64,000 nt of DNA from Siminovitchia sediminis (GTDB lineage: Bacteria; Bacillota; Bacilli; Bacillales; Bacillaceae_C): positions 1-64,000 of the forward strand of contig NZ_JBHUEO010000001.1 of the NCBI RefSeq assembly GCF_042680885.1, given 5' to 3'. Of the stretch, positions 1 through 8,102 are shown in pieces. Within the stretch, counting starts at the first letter, position 1; every line of letters starts with the position of its first letter. The position numbers were made by a program, and so were the translations under genes. The notes under the pieces are model-generated. The model was not told where the DNA came from. It worked only from the letters and a program-made list of their open reading frames with translations, and made no database searches.

Positions 1-1
1 C

Positions 2-352
2 TCCATCGGGCAGCCCCAGGCAGACGGCACACGGGTCGTCTATTTCGAGCTGAACGGCCAGCCGAGGGAAGTGGTGATCAAGGATGAGAACATCAAATCC
101 ACGGTAGTCATGAAGCAAAAGGCCGACCCGAAAAACGAAGCCCACATCGGCGCGACCATGCCGGGAACCGTCCTGAAGGTCCTCGTGGAAAAAGGGGAAA
201 AGGTCCAAAAAGGCGACCACCTCGTCCTGACCGAAGCCATGAAGATGGAAACCACCGTACAGGCGCCATTTTCCGGCATCGTGAAGGATATTCATGTCCG
301 GGCAGGGGATGCCATTCAACCGGGGGATTTATTAGTAGAGTTGGAAAGATAA
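2..352 (+). CDS. pycA: Pyruvate carboxylase, C-terminal end (partial)
   Basis: The frame is open from base 2 and ends in TAA at 350-352, so the gene begins before the window. The product is the biotin carboxyl carrier domain that closes pyruvate carboxylase, which makes oxaloacetate from pyruvate and bicarbonate in the cytoplasm. The visible signature is EAMKMET, whose central lysine carries biotin, inside the usual lipoyl/biotinyl fold (GATMPGTVLKVLVEKGEKV before it and SGIVKDIHVRAGDAI after it). The stretch before the domain (VVYFELNGQPREV) matches the linker of pyruvate carboxylase rather than that of acetyl-CoA carboxylase BCCP. The catalytic domains cannot be seen. Oxaloacetate decarboxylase alpha is a less likely alternative. 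Confidence 0.9.
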   Translation, partial: SIGQPQADGTRVVYFELNGQPREVVIKDENIKSTVVMKQKADPKNEAHIGATMPGTVLKVLVEKGEKVQKGDHLVLTEAMKMETTVQAPFSGIVKDIHVRAGDAIQPGDLLVELER

Positions 353-758
353 GAGGTCAGATGATAACGCCGGCATGTTCCTTAATACTTTCAGAGCAAC
401 AGTTTGAACTGCACCAAATGGTTAGACACAAGCTAACTATTGGAGGTGCAGTTCTTATTCATTGGACATATTACCGGTATGGGATAAGTACAGCTTTCAT
501 TCATTGTTAAAATGGAACAGAAGGAGAAATAAAGGTATAATTGATAGGACTAAGGTGGTGATCATCTTCTAAATAATAAGGAACCTTGAGCAAAGTCTGC
601 CGATCTTATTTTACGAATCTTTCAGCGATTGAAAACAACGATGATTTCAAGATTCATAGGGAATGCAGGATGTATAAAAGGACTAATGACTTTATTTTTT
701 ATTATGAAAGCGCATTCCCGGAGTTTAATGAAAAATAGGGAATATAGGGGTGAGATAT
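353..758. other. Gene-free stretch before the permease
   Basis: About 400 bases without a convincing gene. It holds the palindrome at 406-454 listed separately. The rest is AT-rich with only very short open frames, and I see no clear terminator for pycA with a T-run. Confidence 0.5.
406..454. repeat. Imperfect palindrome resembling joined IS3-family ends
   Basis: GAACTGCACC at 406-415 is the exact reverse complement of GGTGCAGTTC at 445-454. The inner parts, GGTTAG and CTAACTATT, also nearly pair. The outer sequence with a nearby GTTAGACAC resembles the terminal repeats of IS150-type IS3 elements as I remember them, so this may be two IS ends left after loss of the middle. It may equally be only a hairpin after pycA, though no T-run follows. 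Confidence 0.35.
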
Positions 759-2174
759 GTGCAGAAAGATGATCGGATTCAAGAAATTATTGAAAGAGAA
801 AAAGGACTAAACAAAGGTCTCTCTACAAAACAGTTAACCATGATTGCGATAGGCGGCGCCATTGGAACCGGGTTGTTTCTGGGAAGCGGGCTGGCCATCA
901 GTACGGCCGGACCCAGTGTTATTATCAGTTATGCAATTGGTGCGCTTATTGCCTTGTTATTAATGGGGGCTCTTTCTGAAATGACTGTAGCCCATCCGAC
1001 ATCCGGCTCATTCGGGGCCTATGCGGAACGGTATTTAAACACGTGGTCGGGTTTTTCTGTTCGGTATTCCTATTGGTTCTGTCTCGTGTGTGCCGTAGGA
1101 ACGGAAGTAACAGCCATCGCCATTTATATGAAGTATTGGTTCCCGGCCGTACCCGGGGTCGTCTGGATTCTACTTTTTGCAGGATTGCTGATTTATGTAA
1201 ATGCAACAAGTGTAAACGTTTTCGGAACAGTCGAATATTGGCTTTCCTTAATTAAAATTATAGCCATTACGGCTTTTATAATCCTGGCAGTATATGTAAT
1301 TGTAGGGGCCGACAGTGCTTCTGGGATTGGCTTGCAAAACTATACAAATGACGGTGGATTTTTCCCTAATGGATTTTGGGGAATGTGGATCGCAATCTTT
1401 ATTTCACTTTTCAGTTACTTGAGTATTGAAATGATCGCGGTAAGTGCAGGGGAAGCGAAAGATCCGGAAAGAGCGGTTCCTATCGCTTTAAGGTCAGCAG
1501 TTGTTCGATTGGTAGTGTTCTATATTATATCTTTATCCCTTATGCTGATGATTGTTCCGTGGAGTGTCGCGGGGATTGAAGTAAGTCCTTTTGTAAAAGT
1601 AATGGAAATTTTAAATATCCCCGGGGCTGCCGGTATTGTGAACTTTGTTGTTCTCGTAGCAGCACTTTCAGCAATGAACAGCCAGCTATATACATCCACC
1701 CGCATGATGTTTTCATTATCCAGGGCGGGCTATGCACCAAAAATATTTGGCAAGTTGAGCAAGAGCTCTGTTCCAACCTTGGCACTGGCTACCTCTGTCA
1801 TCGGTATTGCCATTGCAACTATTTATACGGTTGTTTCCCCGGAAACAGCTTTTACAACAATGATTTCTATTTCCAGCTTTGGAGCGATGTTCACCTGGTT
1901 TATGATTTTCATTACTCATCTGGCATTCCGCAAAACTTGGAAGCAGATAGGAGGCAGAAAGCTGCCGGTTAAAATGATCGGCTATCCTTTTACTTCTATT
2001 TTGGGTGCTGCCCTGGTTTTCTCTGTCGTTGTATCGACTTGGTACTCAGAAAATTTTAAAGAAACACTCGTTTACGGGATTCCATGGCTTATTTTAATTA
2101 CCATTGCCTATTTTGCATGGAAAAAGAGACAGCCGGTTCAGACTGAATTAGAAGATCGGAAAGATGTGCTGTAA
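759..2174 (+). CDS. Amino acid permease, APC superfamily (AAT type)
   Basis: A 471-residue integral membrane protein with about twelve hydrophobic segments, of the amino acid transporter group that imports amino acids with a cation. The N-terminal signature AIGGAIGTGLFLGSG and the nearby GPSVIISYAIGALIALLLMG mark the AAT/APC family. The GTG at 759 is preferred because AGGGGTGA at 746-753 lies five bases before it. The upstream GTG at 750 overlaps that ribosome site. The gene stands alone and is followed by a terminator-like hairpin at 2203-2240. The substrate cannot be told from sequence. Bacillus relatives include alanine, proline and basic amino acid permeases. Confidence 0.9.
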   Translation: MQKDDRIQEIIEREKGLNKGLSTKQLTMIAIGGAIGTGLFLGSGLAISTAGPSVIISYAIGALIALLLMGALSEMTVAHPTSGSFGAYAERYLNTWSGFSVRYSYWFCLVCAVGTEVTAIAIYMKYWFPAVPGVVWILLFAGLLIYVNATSVNVFGTVEYWLSLIKIIAITAFIILAVYVIVGADSASGIGLQNYTNDGGFFPNGFWGMWIAIFISLFSYLSIEMIAVSAGEAKDPERAVPIALRSAVVRLVVFYIISLSLMLMIVPWSVAGIEVSPFVKVMEILNIPGAAGIVNFVVLVAALSAMNSQLYTSTRMMFSLSRAGYAPKIFGKLSKSSVPTLALATSVIGIAIATIYTVVSPETAFTTMISISSFGAMFTWFMIFITHLAFRKTWKQIGGRKLPVKMIGYPFTSILGAALVFSVVVSTWYSENFKETLVYGIPWLILITIAYFAWKKRQPVQTELEDRKDVL

Positions 2175-2202
2175 TCAACAGATAAAAGCTACTTTAATCA
2201 TC

Positions 2203-2240
2203 ACCTGTATAAGGGCAAGTGCTCCTCATGCAGGTTTTTT
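2203..2240 (+). terminator. Probable terminator after the permease
   Basis: ACCTGTAT near 2203 pairs with ATGCAGGT near 2228, and a run of seven T follows. It lies about 30 bases after the permease stop codon. Confidence 0.6.
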
Positions 2241-2503
2241 TATGTTTTAAGTTGAGACATAATAAGTTCAGCCCATCAGTCCATTGGTAGGTTTGGCAGA
2301 AGCTTAGGAAAAATGCCAGTAACAGAACTTGCCGCCTATTTTTTATTTAGGATATCAACAGCAGGATCGACTTAATGAATAATCCGGCTTTTACAGGTTT
2401 TAGCCCCGGTTGGAGGCATGATTGCCTCCTTCCGCGGGAGACGGTCTTTCCGCCTTGGGCCGGTTTAGATTTCTCCTGTACAGATAGATAGAACATAACC
2501 ACC
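2241..2503. other. Gene-free stretch, nothing recognised
   Basis: Between the permease terminator and the convergent SDR gene. There is a small hairpin (GGAGGCA/TGCCTCC near 2415-2433) but no gene and no clear second terminator. Confidence 0.5.
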
Positions 2504-3289
2504 TTAGTCAAACATCAGCGGGCGGGCAATTTTATTAATGGCTGCACCGTCTACCATGAGTGTCTGTCCACTGATATAAGAAGCTTCATCTGAACACATG
2601 AACAAACAGGCGTTGGCGATGTCATCGATTGTGCCAATCCGTCCAAGCGGCTGAAATTTCAGTGTTTCTTCAAATGCACCATCAGGATCTTCCAGGCTGG
2701 CAAATGTCTGTTGAAGCATCGGTGTATCGACCGTACTTGGACAAACGGCATTCACACGGATATTCAATGGCCCGCAATCAAGGGACATTTGCCTTGTCAA
2801 TGCAGTCATCCCGCCTTTGGAAGCAGCATAGGCTGCTAATCTCGTAATCGTTTTTTCCGCATGCCATGAGGCGATATTGACAATGGCTCCGCCGCCGCGT
2901 TTCTCCATTTCCGGAATGGCATATTTTGAGCACAAAAAAGCACCTGTTAAGTTGACCCCGATAATTTTCTGCCATTCCTCAAAAGAAGTGTCAACGGCCG
3001 ATTTTCGAACGTTGACAGCCGCGTTATTAATGAGGAGGTCTATCCCCCCAAACCGATCAACAGCTGCCTGTATCAGAGCCTTGACATCCTCTTCCCGGCT
3101 GACATCTGTTTTTACAAATAGGCTGTCTATCCCTTTTTCACTGAATTTGCTCACAACTTGCATGCCTAATTCTTCATTTACATCAGCAATGACGACTTTT
3201 GCGCCATTTTGGCCAAATGTGTGCGCAATACCTTCACCGATTCCTTGACTTCCTCCCGTAACGATGGCAACCTTGTCTTTTAATCTCAT
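2504..3289 (-). CDS. Short-chain dehydrogenase/reductase (SDR)
   Basis: A 261-residue classical SDR, a soluble NAD(P)H-linked oxidoreductase. The nucleotide-binding motif TGGSQGIGEG is near residue 11, NNAAVN follows near residue 88, and the active-site YAASK with its preceding serine (NIAS) is in place, so all catalytic residues are present. After the first strand an aspartate (VVIADVNEE) suggests a preference for NAD over NADP. The C-terminal GQTLMVDGAA motif is typical of glucose dehydrogenase-like and 3-oxoacyl reductase-like members. It lies on the minus strand with the zinc alcohol dehydrogenase, 400 bases away, so the two are not tightly coupled. The substrate is unknown. Confidence 0.88.
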   Translation of the reverse strand: MRLKDKVAIVTGGSQGIGEGIAHTFGQNGAKVVIADVNEELGMQVVSKFSEKGIDSLFVKTDVSREEDVKALIQAAVDRFGGIDLLINNAAVNVRKSAVDTSFEEWQKIIGVNLTGAFLCSKYAIPEMEKRGGGAIVNIASWHAEKTITRLAAYAASKGGMTALTRQMSLDCGPLNIRVNAVCPSTVDTPMLQQTFASLEDPDGAFEETLKFQPLGRIGTIDDIANACLFMCSDEASYISGQTLMVDGAAINKIARPLMFD

Positions 3290-3688
3290 GATCTTTCTCC
3301 TCCGCTATAATTACCTATTAGGTCGTTCCATTTTTTTATCCTATTTTGGGGTTAACATATGGTGATTATATTATAAATTTTCTATTTATTGCAAACGGAT
3401 AAGTCTATTTACTGGTTGGAGAAGAGGTTGTCATTTGGATATTCATGTTTATATGTTATGCAGAAAACGATAAATATTTTTAAGGGTTTACCCTGAGAAG
3501 GAAGAGAAGGCTTATGGAGCTGCATCCGTAAGTTTTCCAGTCTGGGGTATAGGCCATGTTTCATTGAGAGATGATCTTTTTTGGGGAAAGGGGGCATGCA
3601 ATCCTTTCATTATGTTCTATTTTTATTCCTCAGCTATATACCTTTTGTTTTGCCCCCACCATAGAGGTGGGGGAAGCCTAAAGTTTTT
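3290..3688. other. Gene-free stretch with a strong hairpin
   Basis: About 400 AT-rich bases upstream of the SDR gene and downstream of the alcohol dehydrogenase gene. CCCCCACC at 3653-3660 pairs exactly with GGTGGGGG at 3666-3673. Read on the minus strand this hairpin lies just after the dehydrogenase stop codon but lacks a T-run. It could be a terminator or the end hairpin of an IS200/IS605-type element. No transposase remnant is visible. Confidence 0.45.
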
Positions 3689-4828
3689 TTAAGGTTTTAA
3701 CACTACTTTAACGACATTGTCTTCATGGTTATTGAAAATTTGATACGCTTTTGCTGCGTCCTCAAGAGGAACCCGGTGTGTAATGATTTCTGTCGGGTCA
3801 AATTCTCCATTTGTGATTTTATCAAAAAGCATGGGCATATAATGGATAACAGGAGCCTGGCCAGTTTTGACGGTCAGGTTCCGCTCAAAAATATGTCCAA
3901 GCGGGAACATATGATAAACGGATGCGTATACTCCTGTCAGCTGGATAGTACCGAACTTTTTGACAGCGTTGATCCCAATCTGAATGGCGCTTAGGGTGCC
4001 ACCCTGCAGTTTTAGTTTTTGTTCAACTTTTTCTGTTGGAGATTTTTCTCCGTCCATTCCGACGCAGTCAATGACAACATCGGCTCCGCCGTTTGTCAGT
4101 TCTCGCAGAAACTTCCCGGTGTCATCATGATCTTCGAAATTACAAATCTCCACATGGTTCATCTGCTTTGCTTTTAGCAGACGATAGGGGAGGTTATCAA
4201 CGGCAATCACCCGGTTTGCCCCCTTCATCCAGGCAAACTTCTGGGCCATGAGGCCGATCGGCCCGGAGCCAAGAACGATGACGGTATCGCCATTTTTTAC
4301 GCCGGCATTTTCAACACTCCACCATGCTGTCGGCAGCACATCAGACATGAATAAGAGTGCCTCATCCTCTAATTCACAGGATTCGGGAATGACAAACGGC
4401 ATGAAGTTCCCATATGGAACACGTAGGTATTCAGCCTGGCCGCCGGGATAATTTCCATACCTCTCTGTAAACCCAAAATAAGCCCCCGAATCAAGCTGCG
4501 GATTCGGGTTTGAGTTGTCACACTGACTTTCCATATCGTGCTTGCAGAAAAAACATTCCCCGCATGAAATGTTGAAGGGAATCACAACCCGGGCGCCTTT
4601 TTTGACCTTTGTTACTTCAGGTCCCACTTCCTCGACAATTCCCATCGGTTCATGGCCGATAATATAGCCGGGATGAGTCGGGACGGCACCCAAATAAATA
4701 TGGAGATCCGATCCGCAAATTGCTGTCGATGTAATTCGAACGATAATATCATCCGATTTTTCTATCTTTGGGTCTTCGACATTTTTCACCCGGATATCTT
4801 TTGTACCTTGAAATGTTACTGCCTTCAT
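3689..4828 (-). CDS. Zinc-dependent alcohol dehydrogenase, medium chain (MDR)
   Basis: A 379-residue cytoplasmic zinc dehydrogenase of the threonine/formaldehyde dehydrogenase branch. CGSDLH near residue 37 and GHEPMG near residue 58 supply catalytic zinc ligands. The structural zinc loop is CGECFFCKHDMESQC, with four cysteines in the C-x2-C-x2-C-x7-C pattern. A Rossmann motif VLGSGPIGLMA follows near residue 185. The ATG at 4828 is chosen because GGAGG lies six bases before it. The TTG two codons upstream overlaps that site. The length and the extra loop YFGFTERYGNYPGG fit glutathione-independent formaldehyde dehydrogenase-like proteins. The true substrate is not shown. Confidence 0.9.
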   Translation of the reverse strand: MKAVTFQGTKDIRVKNVEDPKIEKSDDIIVRITSTAICGSDLHIYLGAVPTHPGYIIGHEPMGIVEEVGPEVTKVKKGARVVIPFNISCGECFFCKHDMESQCDNSNPNPQLDSGAYFGFTERYGNYPGGQAEYLRVPYGNFMPFVIPESCELEDEALLFMSDVLPTAWWSVENAGVKNGDTVIVLGSGPIGLMAQKFAWMKGANRVIAVDNLPYRLLKAKQMNHVEICNFEDHDDTGKFLRELTNGGADVVIDCVGMDGEKSPTEKVEQKLKLQGGTLSAIQIGINAVKKFGTIQLTGVYASVYHMFPLGHIFERNLTVKTGQAPVIHYMPMLFDKITNGEFDPTEIITHRVPLEDAAKAYQIFNNHEDNVVKVVLKP

Positions 4829-5055
4829 ATCCAACCTCCAAACATGTAGTCTATTACCCTATTCCCTGGAATGTAGCCAACATGCACTGTTCGCCTCACA
4901 AATCATAATGAAAATGAGTTGAATAGAGTGTTCATCATGGAGACAGCTATGTTTTTACTTCCAAAACATGATAAAATATCCTGTAAACTTGACGATTCAT
5001 CGATGTATGATTGATCTATCAAACTTTCATAGCGGGAACTGCTGATGAAAGTATA
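4829..5055. other. Gene-free stretch upstream of the alcohol dehydrogenase
   Basis: AT-rich sequence holding the promoter of the minus-strand dehydrogenase. No specific site was recognised. Confidence 0.4.
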
Positions 5056-5460
5056 TCCTGACTATGGATTGATGACTTCGGGCCGGGGATTCCCAGCGTT
5101 GCGGAGGAGCAAATGTTGACAGGGCCAGCCGGTAAATCGGTTCTCAATGGCGGGCAGGTCATCATTTTGGATGTAGTACCGGAAGGACTTCCTGCAAATG
5201 AAAACGCCACCAAGTAATTGCCTGTTCAACTTGAAGCCATCTATACTCAGGTGGAATATCCAGATGCAGCAAGGCTGATCCTTAAACAATCCGTTGATTT
5301 CATGAGTCTGGAAGCATGCATGGGGGTTCAAACAATGAGGAATCTGAACAGACATATAACATGCAGAGGCAGCCTCAGGAGAACTTTAAGGAAATGACGG
5401 ATCCTGGAAATGAACAACTGGCCTATTTAGACTCAAAACAGCAAACATTCTTCAAGATCT
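5056..5460 (+). pseudogene. Decayed coding sequence, family not recognised
   Basis: Several short frames on the plus strand have coding character but are broken. One frame reads GPGIPSVAEEQMLTGPAGKS and ends at TAA 5215-5217. The same frame goes on with VEYPDAARLILKQSVDFMSL and stops at 5395-5397. A shifted frame then gives QRQPQENFKEMTDPGNEQLA and stops at 5459-5461. Such mixed composition without a start and ribosome site suggests remains of one or two genes, perhaps a spore-coat type helical protein, but I cannot name a parent. The opposite-strand frame over 5062-5355 looks like a shadow. Confidence 0.4.
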
Positions 5461-5487
5461 AGAAAACAATTAAAATTAGGTGATTCG

Positions 5488-6198
5488 ATGGATTTTACAT
5501 TCAAGCCTGCGGGAGACCAGGCAATCTTAATTGAGTTTGAAAACAAAATTGAGGAAGAGATCAATGCAAAAGTCCGGCATATTGCCAAATTGGCAGAAAA
5601 AGAAGCAGATAACGGATTCGGTGAAGTCATATTAGGTTACCGATCTGTACTTATTCATTACAATCCTGTGAAGCTTTCCTATGAACAAATAACCAACAAG
5701 CTGAAAAGCTGGAATGAGGAACACTTTACAGATGAATTATCTGCCGGCAGGAAAATTCACATTCCGGTTCTGTATGGAGGGGAGTGGGGGCCGGATTTGG
5801 AGGATGTAGCGAAGCATAATAACCTCAGCCCGGAAGAAGTGATTTCCATTCATTCCGAAGGTCAATATCTCGTCTACTTTTTGGGGTTTACACCTGGATA
5901 TCCGTTTATGGGCGGGATGTCGACAAAAATCAGTACTCCCCGCCTGTCCTCTCCGCGGGTTTCTATCCCGGCCGGCAGCGTAGGGATAGCCAATAGCCAG
6001 ACGGGCATTTATCCCGTACAAAGCCCCGGAGGCTGGCGGCTGATTGGACGGACGCCTCTTCGTTTATATGATCCGGATAGAGTAAATCCATTTTTGTTGG
6101 ACGCCGGGGACATTGTTTATTTTAAAGTGATCAATCACGAAGAATTTTTGGAAATAGAAAAGAATAACCAAGCCTGGGACATCTGCTCTTCTGAGTGA
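5488..6198 (+). CDS. pxpB: 5-oxoprolinase subunit PxpB (KipI family)
   Basis: A 236-residue soluble protein of the KipI/allophanate hydrolase subunit 1 family. With PxpA and PxpC it forms the ATP-dependent 5-oxoprolinase that opens pyroglutamate to glutamate. In Bacillus subtilis the homologue KipI was first described as an inhibitor of kinase KinA. The family signatures GFTPGYPFMGG near residue 132 and SPRVSIPAGSVGIANSQTGI near residue 154 are clear. The ATG at 5488 follows AGGTGAT. The gene opens a three-gene operon: the next gene begins 38 bases after the stop and the third completes the set, which is strong support for the oxoprolinase role. Confidence 0.95.
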   Translation: MDFTFKPAGDQAILIEFENKIEEEINAKVRHIAKLAEKEADNGFGEVILGYRSVLIHYNPVKLSYEQITNKLKSWNEEHFTDELSAGRKIHIPVLYGGEWGPDLEDVAKHNNLSPEEVISIHSEGQYLVYFLGFTPGYPFMGGMSTKISTPRLSSPRVSIPAGSVGIANSQTGIYPVQSPGGWRLIGRTPLRLYDPDRVNPFLLDAGDIVYFKVINHEEFLEIEKNNQAWDICSSE

Positions 6199-6236
6199 CC
6201 GAAGGTAACCAGCATCCGGAGAAAGGGGAGTTGACG

Positions 6237-7172
6237 ATGTTTGAAGTGTTGAAGCCGGGGTTGTTAACAACCATTCAGGATTTGGGGAGATTTGGCTACC
6301 AGAAATACGGACTGGCTGTATCAGGCCCTGCTGATGGATATGCTCACCGGATGGCAAATATACTTGCCGGAAATGATGAACATGCAGCGGTATTGGAAGT
6401 GACTTTAATGGGGCTGAAATTGGAGGTGAAAAAATCGGCTGTTATCGCGATTACCGGTGGGGATTTGGGTCCGACAATCAATGGTCTAGAAGTGCCTATG
6501 TGGACATCAGTCCGGGTAAATGAAGGAGACATCCTCCAATTTACAGGAGCACGGTCCGGCTGCCGCTCGTATGTGGCTGTTTCCGGAGGTATTGATGTTC
6601 CTGAAGTACTGGGAAGCCGTGCGACGGATCTTGTTGGAAAAATTGGAGGCATAAACGGACGCGCCCTTCAAAAAGGAGACATCCTCCGTGCAGGGCCGAG
6701 AGCGGATGCGCGTTTGAAGGGGCGACGCCTCCCGTGGTATTTCATTCCCGAGTATAAAAGCCATGTACATATCCGGGTCATTCTGGGCCCGCAGGACCAA
6801 CACTTTACAAAGTCAGGAATGGAAACTTTTCTATCGTCCACTTATACCGTCACGAAAGAAGTGGATCGAATGGGATGCAGACTTGAGGGTCCTCCGATTG
6901 AACATGTGGAAGGGGCTGATATTATCTCGGAAGGAATTTTTTATGGCGCGATCCAAGTTCCTAAAAATGGGCAGCCTATTATTTTTCTCGTCGGAAGGCA
7001 AAGTGTTGGAGGATATACCAAGATCGGCGGAGTGATAGCGGTGGATCTATCTAAGCTGGGGCAGGTCAAGCCTGGGGATACCGTCACTTTTTCAGAAATT
7101 CCCATAGAGGAAGCGCAAGAGGAATTAAAGAAGCAGGAACGTTTATTTCGTATTTTGCAGGCAACTTGTTAA
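6237..7172 (+). CDS. pxpC: 5-oxoprolinase subunit PxpC (KipA family)
   Basis: A 311-residue protein of the KipA/allophanate hydrolase subunit 2 (biotin-dependent carboxyltransferase-like) family and the partner of PxpB in the pyroglutamate-opening complex. Family motifs are VLKPGLLTTIQDLGRFGYQK at the N-terminus, GPADGYAHRMAN, and FLVGRQSVGGYTKIG near the C-terminus. The frame is open from a GTG at 6195 that overlaps the pxpB stop. The ATG at 6237 is preferred because AAAGGGGAG ends six bases before it and the protein then begins as its relatives do. Confidence 0.94.
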   Translation: MFEVLKPGLLTTIQDLGRFGYQKYGLAVSGPADGYAHRMANILAGNDEHAAVLEVTLMGLKLEVKKSAVIAITGGDLGPTINGLEVPMWTSVRVNEGDILQFTGARSGCRSYVAVSGGIDVPEVLGSRATDLVGKIGGINGRALQKGDILRAGPRADARLKGRRLPWYFIPEYKSHVHIRVILGPQDQHFTKSGMETFLSSTYTVTKEVDRMGCRLEGPPIEHVEGADIISEGIFYGAIQVPKNGQPIIFLVGRQSVGGYTKIGGVIAVDLSKLGQVKPGDTVTFSEIPIEEAQEELKKQERLFRILQATC

Positions 7173-7190
7173 ATAAGGGGGAGTATACAA

Positions 7191-7955
7191 ATGAAAAAAA
7201 CGATTGATTTGAACTGTGATATGGGAGAAAGTTTCGGTCATTATAAGCTGGGGAACGATGACGAAGTCATCAAATATATCTCTTCTGTCAATGTGGCCTG
7301 CGGCTTTCATGCCGGGGATCCGAATATCATGGATCATACGGTGAAAATTGCCAAGGAAAATGGCGTAGGGGTCGGGGCCCACCCCGGCTTTCCGGATTTG
7401 GCCGGGTTTGGCAGGAGAAACATGGAAATCCCCAGAGATGAACTCATGAACATGATTATTTATCAAATCGGCGCGTTAGACATCTTTTGCAAAAAGCATG
7501 GTGTGAAAATGCAACACATAAAGCCGCATGGAAATTTAAACAATATGGCAGATACTGACGAACAATGGGCGGTCAATATTGTAGATGCTGTTCTTGCCGT
7601 AAAACCTGACTTGCCAATTTATGTAAAACCCCATTCCGAGCTGCACAGGATGGCCGAGAAAAAAGGACTCCCATTCATATTGGAGATCTTTGCTGACAGA
7701 GCTTACCACAAAGACTTTTCTTTAGTCTCAAGAAGGGAAGAAGGAGCGGTCATTTCAGAACCTGAGTTTGTAGCTGACCGGATCATTACAATGGTGACAG
7801 AAGGGAAGGTCAAAGCCATAACGGGAGAAGAAATTGAAGTCAATGGAGAGACCATTTGTGTTCATGGGGATACACCTACAGCGCTGGAAATGATTAAAGT
7901 CATTAGAAGGAGATTGGAAGAAGCCGGTATTGAAGTACAATCTCCATTTGCTTAA
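7191..7955 (+). CDS. pxpA: 5-oxoprolinase subunit PxpA (LamB/YcsF family)
   Basis: A 254-residue member of the LamB/YcsF family, the third subunit of 5-oxoprolinase. The N-terminal DLNCDMGESFGHYKLGNDDE and the following NVACGFHAGDP are the family signatures, with conserved Asp and His residues of a deacetylase-like barrel. VGVGAHPGFPDLAGFGRR is another hallmark. The gene follows pxpC by 18 bases with its own site, AAGGGGGAG. The order pxpB-pxpC-pxpA differs from the common pxpA-first layout, but the set is complete. A hairpin at 8068-8095 ends the operon. Confidence 0.95.
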   Translation: MKKTIDLNCDMGESFGHYKLGNDDEVIKYISSVNVACGFHAGDPNIMDHTVKIAKENGVGVGAHPGFPDLAGFGRRNMEIPRDELMNMIIYQIGALDIFCKKHGVKMQHIKPHGNLNNMADTDEQWAVNIVDAVLAVKPDLPIYVKPHSELHRMAEKKGLPFILEIFADRAYHKDFSLVSRREEGAVISEPEFVADRIITMVTEGKVKAITGEEIEVNGETICVHGDTPTALEMIKVIRRRLEEAGIEVQSPFA

Positions 7956-8067
7956 AAGCAGGCTTCCATGAATATCCTGACTGTGTTTGTTTTATGATGT
8001 TCGGCCAAATCCCCTATTTGATCGATTGTAGTTTATAAAACTTGTCTTCTGGTTAGGCAACAAAACG

Positions 8068-8095
8068 CCCCTTGTCCAATTAAACGGACAAGGGG
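8068..8095. terminator. Convergent hairpin between pxpA and the MocR gene
   Basis: CCCCTTGTCC at 8068-8077 pairs exactly with GGACAAGGGG at 8086-8095. It lies between two converging genes. T-runs are short on both sides, so efficiency is uncertain. Confidence 0.6.
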
Positions 8096-8102
8096 TTCAG
8101 CA

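Noticed and set aside
2415..2433. GGAGGCA/TGCCTCC hairpin as terminator of the SDR gene
   Set aside because: Short stem with no T-run on either strand.
5062..5355. Minus-strand frame opposite the decayed region
   Set aside because: The plus strand gives better peptide pieces. No start signal on the minus strand.
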